Source: Turbatrix aceti (taxonomy: Eukaryota; Nematoda; Chromadorea; Rhabditida; Panagrolaimidae). From it: a DNA stretch of 64,000 bases. The position numbers and the translations under genes were made by a program. Below the pieces are notes generated by a model. It saw only the letters and a list, made by a program, of their open reading frames with translations, made no database searches and was not told where the DNA came from. Below, in pieces: positions 58,830 through 64,000 of the stretch. Location: contig OZ017766.1 in assembly GCA_963969345.1 (NCBI GenBank), positions 6,076,001-6,140,000 on the forward strand, given 5' to 3'. How positions within the stretch are numbered: the first letter of the stretch is position 1; each line of letters opens with the position of its first letter.

Positions 58830-60170
58830 GGTTATGATTGATTTCTAACAATGGCTGAGTTCAGCGCTGTGCTTTGTATAATAATATATCCATCTGAACA
58901 AGCAGTTTGTAACAATAGAGTTTCACTGAAAACAATCGAATTTTATAGAGTTCAATTCCTTTTAGATATTTTGTGTTAAAAACATGGATTTTTATGATAT
59001 TAAATTTCACATTTTACGGTTTTCCGTAGAACTTGAACCGTTTTTATGCAGTATAACGTCAAAAACCCGGGACAACTGACATTTGTTTTGACGACAATAC
59101 GAGCTTATGTACGGAAATTGTGAGAATGGTTTTGCAAAGGGGGTAACAACATTGTTATTTACTGTTTGCAGAGTATGAATATTTATTAAAAAAAACAGAC
59201 GAAAATAGAAAACAATTTATGCCGAAAAACGCGACAAAGAAATCACTTATGTTTTGATATTTTTATCTCTTACATTAGTCAAACGTGTTGATAATGATAT
59301 TAATTTTCAATCACAACATACGCACTTGTTCGTATGGTGTGGGTGAAATCCCTGGTGAATAAAAAAACGTAGGATTATCTCGTAATCAGGAAAATAAGTA
59401 TTTTTCGCATTTATTAAATGAAATGAACACAGTTTGATACAAACGTTAAAGTTGAATTTCAAGTCAAAAACGAGTTGAAAAGCGTCGAATCAAATTCAAA
59501 CTTTGTTCACTCCAAAACTTGTTTTTTTATTAAAAAATGCATGAATGTATCGGAATCAACTGTAGACCGACAGTGAAAGGTAGAGTGTGAATCAGCTTGC
59601 AAAAATGATTGATTTCCATTAAATTGAGTCGTGTCTGAGTCGCAGATCAGAATACGTCCATTTTAGAGAATCACAATGGTGTAGCACTACAGGTGCTCCT
59701 ATTTTGATGTTGGTGAGATTAGTCTGATCTTTGGACTGAAATTTGTTAAACATAAAAATGCAGGACACAGTTTTTTTTACAATCTCAAATGTTTTGAGTC
59801 ACAGTTTTAGGCCCTCAGAGGAAATGTCTAAATAAGATTTTTTGATTTTAAATTGAAATGTTTTTGAGAATTGACATTGATTTTTTGATATCACCAATTT
59901 TCTAACGACTCTCAAATCAGTACAAATGCCTGAATTAGTATTTTCCGTTTCTGGAAATCCAAAACACGGAAAAAATCACGGGAGCTGCAGTGCTCAGATT
60001 CTAACAAAATTATTATTTTTTTCTGTGTTCAATTAAAAAAAAGCGTTGTGTGATTTTCTGTTCTAGTATTTTGGGAAACCAGCCCCAATAAGACTAATTT
60101 ATTCCATTTTTATCGCAAATAAACATTTGGTCACCTGCTAAATAAATATAATAGTTGCGCATTAACGATA
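58830..60170. promoter_or_regulatory. Divergent upstream region of acyltransferase 3 and chemoreceptor 2
   Basis: Counterpart of 36756-38093 with scattered indels. CACCTG at 60132-60137 lies 33 bp before the chemoreceptor 2 ATG. Confidence 0.5.
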
Positions 60171-61150
60171 ATGATAAGGGTAAATATAGGTGTAGAAAAC
60201 ATCCCCTTATTCATTGACTTACACTATGTCATAATCTTTACATGCGTAAGTATTCTGTTTTTAATATTGTGCGTAATTAATTTAATGCTTAGTCTCTTGG
60301 TTATAATTTATATTTTGACAAACATGGCAAAAAAGAAAATGAGAACACCTTTCTATACAATTTTTGTCATTGGTTTTGTGTACTATTTTTTTTATCAAAT
60401 TTCACTTTTTGTTGGGATTTTCAAACCGGCACATAATTTTGCACTAGGCTACAGGTTTAGTTGGCATCAACAAGCATTTGCAGGTGCTTGGAACATGATA
60501 TTGGCTATCAATAGATTTACAGGTAGGATAAAAAATTATTCTAATTCAAAGTATAAAATAAAAAATATCTTTCAGCATTGATAATGTGGAATCAAATGGA
60601 CAATATATGGAAAACCAGAAACACAACTATTGTTATAATTTTTCTTTTTGCTTACCCCTTTGTTCTATATTCACCAGTCTGGTACGATTGGCATTGCCAT
60701 TGGACAGGCGTACTGTGTAATGATTCATTTTTGTATCGCAATTATGCTCTCACAACTTCAAACGTTGTTACAGCTACAGTAGCTGCTTTTTGCTGCATAA
60801 AAGGTGGTTTGGCGAGTCGTCTGGATAAAGTCAAAGTACAAAATGTGTCACAATGTCGACGAGATGCCGAAAACGCTCTGATGATACAATCAGTTTTTCT
60901 TACTCTGATTTTTGTGATTCAATCAATTTTACGAACGACATGGTTTTTTTTGCCCCCCTTGTCTATGCTAGAGCTTTTAGGCGGTCTGACAGTCTATGTC
61001 CTTCAAATAATATACGTCACCGTATTATACATTCCATTTTTTTTCAGTAAAAGTCTCAAACGTAAAATGTTTAAGTTTTATTGCGGTTTGTTATGCTGTT
61101 TTGACAAAAATGTAAAAATTGTGCAAATTTCTGGAGCGATACCCTCGTAA
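60171..61150 (+). CDS. SRG-superfamily (Srv-like) chemoreceptor GPCR, copy 2
   Basis: Exons 60171-60522 and 60576-61150; 308 residues, the same lengths as copy 1. The AINRFTALIMWNQMDNIW signature, WHCHWTGVLCND loop and seven hydrophobic segments are kept. Differences from copy 1 concentrate in exon 2 (for example the WFFLPPLSMLELLGGLTVYV region and the C-tail). Its intron is 53 bp and not a multiple of three, so splicing is required, which supports the splice model for copy 1. Intact and probably functional. Confidence 0.87.
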
Positions 61151-62064
61151 TTTTATTTTATACCTAATTATGTAGTACTGTTTCTAATTATGTACATTCT
61201 TCTGAAGCATAATGTTCACAAATTGTTTTGTTATTTAAATAAAACATGTTCGTGTTTGTTGATTTCCAAAGATTACTTTTTTGCACTTACTGGGTAGCCT
61301 ATTTCGGTGCTTCCGAACCAGGTGGGTTTTTTTGAGAAGGGGAAACCAGCTGCAAAGCTGCCTTCATCGCGTCGATAGCAAGTTTTTATCTTTTTTTTTA
61401 AAAAAAAAAAGGGGTTAGCATAATTTTAGCAATCAAACAAAAATCTTTAATTCGTTAATTTTTGTTTTACAGAAGAATTATTCAAACCGCAACAAAAAAT
61501 TCACTGGCATGAAGAATTTACAGGGTGCGAGGTACATAATAACGTGGACAAACGTTTTTTTACCAAAACAATTTGTTGGGCGATGACATTTGTGCACTTG
61601 CGTGCGCAATTAACATGAGGTCTCGCCCAGAGCGTAGGATGAAATGATAGTAGTTTTCCCTCATCCCTTGTCCCAGTTGTTGTTTGTCGAACTGCCGGGA
61701 GCAGTAGATCAAAAAAATTGAACCCCCTATTTAGTAAGGATTTGTAAATTAGTTTCTGCCATCGGCAAAATATATGTACCTTGTTTTTAGGGTTTTGGGG
61801 TACTACATATGCCAAAAAGTGCCCGAGACGGCAGATTTGTTACCCGTTTTATTTGTTTGGTCTAGTAGCTTTCTTTCAATGCAAAACGAATCATGAAACA
61901 CAGTTCACTCTGGCTCAAAAAAGGGGGATATTTTTTTTTCTTCTAGCGTTTTTGAGAGACCAGCCCCCGTAACACTAAATTATTCCATTTTTATCGCTCA
62001 GGTATTATAAATACAGATTTGGTCACCTGCTGAATTATGATAAAATAAATACGCATTAACGGTG
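61151..62064. other. Spacer between chemoreceptors 2 and 3
   Basis: Contains GTAGCCTATTTCGGTGCTTC and GAACCAGGTG, repeated after chemoreceptor 3 and, diverged, after chemoreceptor 1. CACCTG at 62024-62029 lies 36 bp before the chemoreceptor 3 ATG. No gene seen. Confidence 0.5.
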
Positions 62065-63209
62065 ATGGTTTATAAAATAGTTACTGCAAACGTCACCTTA
62101 TTCTTTGACTTACCTTATTTTATAATTTTTGCATGCGCAGCAATTTTGGTTTTTATGTTGTGCGTCATTAATTCATTGCTTATTCTCCTGGTTATAATTT
62201 ATATTTTGACAAGCATGGCAAAAAAGAAAATGAGAACACCTTTCTATACAATTTTTGTCATTGGTCTTGTGTACTATTTTTTTTTCAAATTTCACTTTTT
62301 GTTGGAAGTCTCAAACCGGAACATAGTTACATACTAGGCTTCAAATTTATGTGGCATCAATATGGGTTTGCAGGTGCTTGGAACATGATATTGGCTGTCA
62401 ATAGATTTACAGGTAGGATAAAAAATTATTTTCATTCAAATTATAAAAAAAAATATCTTTCAGCATTGATAATGTTTAACCGAATGAATAATATATGGAG
62501 AACCAGAAACACAACTATCAAATTATAAAAAAAAAATTATAAAAAAAAATATCTTTCAGCATTGATAATGTTTAACCGAATGAATAATATATGGAGAACC
62601 AGAAACACAACTATCATTATAATTTTTCTTTTCGCTTACCCCTTTGTTCTACTTTCACCAATTTGGTACGATTGGCATTGCCATTGGAAAGGCGGACCGT
62701 GTAATGATACATTTTTGTATAACAATTATGCTCTCATAACTTCGAATGTTATTACCGCTACAGTAGCTGCTTTTTGCTGCATAAAAGGTGGTTTGGCGAG
62801 TCGTCTGGATAAAGGCAATGCGCAAAATGTGCCCCAATGTCGACGAGATGCCGAAAACGTTCTAATGATACAATCGGTTTTTCTTACTTTGATTTTTGTG
62901 ATTCAGTCAATTTTACGAATAACATGGGTTTTTTTGCCCCTATATTCTATGCCAGAGCTTTTAGGCGCTTTGACAGTTTATGTCCTTCAAATAATATACG
63001 TCACCGTATTATACATTCCATTTTTTTTCAGCAAAAGTCTCAAACGCAAAATGTTTAAGTTTTATCGCGGTTTGTTATTCCTGAGTAGCCTATTTCGGTG
63101 CTTCCGAACCAGGTGTGTTCTTTGCAATAGAGAAAAACAGCTGCAAAGCTGCCTTCATTGCGTCGGTAGCAAGTTTTTATCTTTTTTTAAAAAAAAGGGG
63201 TTAGCATAA
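62065..63209 (+). pseudogene. Chemoreceptor GPCR copy 3, decayed
   Basis: Counterpart of copies 1-2 with three lesions. A one-base loss near 62285 (TTTTTTTTATCAA in copy 1, TTTTTTTTTCAA here) shifts the frame at VYYFF and leads to a stop. A 96 bp tandem duplication places two acceptors (62463, 62559) and two copies of the start of exon 2; use of the first gives an early stop. The 3' end after KFYRGLL is replaced by the downstream spacer, giving a foreign tail ending KKKGLA. Exon 1 is 62065-62412 by homology. Confidence 0.8.
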
Positions 63210-63449
63210 TTTTAGCAATCAAACAAAAATCTTTAATTCGTTAATTTTTGTTGGACGGAAGTCACCTGTCACAGGTGACGTGCTAGCTTTTTTTCTTCTG
63301 TTGAATAAAAATTTTTACAACTTATGTATGTTTTTTTTAAATAAATAAATATGTACATTTTGCAATGAAAAGTACAAATACATGTATTTACAACGATTTT
63401 TTGTTTCAAAAATTGTGATACTTTATAAATAAAATATTTATTATTTTCG
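63210..63449. other. Convergent 3' region, chemoreceptor 3 and acyltransferase 4
   Basis: Holds GTCACCTGTCACAGGTGAC (about 63263-63281), identical to the palindrome near 39342. No gene. Confidence 0.5.
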
Positions 63450-64000
63450 CTAACTTCCATCCAGGTCGGCAAGTGCTCTTGTAATAGCGTCGTCGTAGAA
63501 AGGAACAAGCTTCTTTGCGCCGTAAATTGAAACGTGGTTTTCGTTGCAGAATAACGACATCCCGGAGACTTTGTCATAGAGTTCGCAGGTTTGAGTTTGA
63601 TTACTGCAAAACACCTGCATCGAATCTATAGCGCGGCACTTTGAGCAGTTTTCGAAAGCTGCAACTTGCCGCCAAGTGCTGAATCGGACGTCAGCTGCGT
63701 AGGGCTGAACTGATAAATTACAGGGGAAAAAGTTTATAAAAGGATTAAACTTACTTCAAAAGGAATGGTCAAATTGTCAATTTTTTCTTTATTTTCGTAC
63801 TTTTTTGCGATTTCCAACGCGGGGTTAAAAGGCGCCGTTCCGTGAGGCAGAACGTGAATTATTCGCTTTGTGTACGGTTCCAAGGACTGTCGAACAAATG
63901 TCTGCATTTTTTGAACAATTGTCTCATTTTTTACAGCTTCATACGAAGCAGCAGCAGGCGTTTTCATAGCGTAATTTAAACTTGCGATAAAAATTACGAT
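63450..64000 (-). CDS. Acyltransferase-3 with C-terminal SGNH domain (OAC-like), copy 4, 3' part only
   Basis: Minus-strand exon 5 (63704-63450) and part of exon 4 (from the window edge to 63755) are present with intact splice sites. The sequence follows copy 2 (PAAASYEAVKNETIVQKMQ, CNENHVSIYGAKKL), with small differences such as YDKV for FDKV before SGMSLF. The upstream exons lie outside the window. Confidence 0.85.

Larger units (their letters stand above)
53588..64000. repeat. Segmental duplication, copy 2
   Basis: Repeats the block at 32586-41752, with the additions of a hAT-like element (53741-54800) and a third chemoreceptor (62065-63209). It runs off the window inside acyltransferase 4. 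Confidence 0.85.

Overview
The window looks like nuclear DNA of a nematode. Genes are split by short AT-rich introns (many 45-60 bp) with TTTCAG or TTTTAG acceptors. The gene set is typical of nematodes: expanded SRG-type chemoreceptors, acyltransferase-3/SGNH (OAC-like) proteins, a CRAL-TRIO plus GOLD protein, a GluCl-related Cys-loop channel and a large secreted vWA family. No species is named because nothing here fixes one. All gene models were spliced by eye, with phase checked at every junction.

Layout. 1-1121: first exon of an SLC12A8-like transporter (minus). 2.2-11.6 kb: three tandem vWA genes (plus) with one, five and four domains, each preceded by the same paired GATA-site promoter block. 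14.1-22.7 kb: a six-exon gene for an unrecognised membrane-anchored, palmitoylation-type protein. Its 6.1 kb third intron holds a nest of large palindromic elements flanked by TTAA, one of which carries a hAT-like insertion. 24.0-26.0 kb: ribose-5-phosphate isomerase. 26.7-34.2 kb: a nine-exon Cys-loop channel with a very long N-terminal extension. Its introns carry many copies of one structured repeat (called RepA here), a second hAT-like element and a nested antisense thioredoxin-fold gene. 34.6-41.8 kb: acyltransferase, chemoreceptor, acyltransferase. 42.5-44.0 kb: CRAL-TRIO/GOLD gene. 45.0-45.9 kb: a tRNA-like gene and a second copy split by a fold-back element. 46.2-46.8 kb: a secreted Cys/Gly/Asn-rich repeat protein with a clear TATA box. 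47.9-53.4 kb: a possible palmitoyltransferase first exon and a proline-rich gene that is cut off.

From about 53.4 kb to the end the window repeats the 32.6-41.7 kb block: last channel exon, acyltransferase, chemoreceptor, then a third, decayed chemoreceptor and a fourth acyltransferase. The two blocks are nearly identical at the left and diverge to the right. A 1,060 bp hAT-like element sits in the second block, and its exact empty site is present in the first. The block breaks into the proline-rich gene at a RepA copy. This is either a recent duplication or an uncollapsed haplotype in the assembly.

Functionally the window mixes housekeeping metabolism, secreted proteins that are probably intestinal (vWA set), and a rapidly turning-over cluster of chemoreceptors and acyltransferases shaped by tandem duplication, gene conversion and small DNA transposons.
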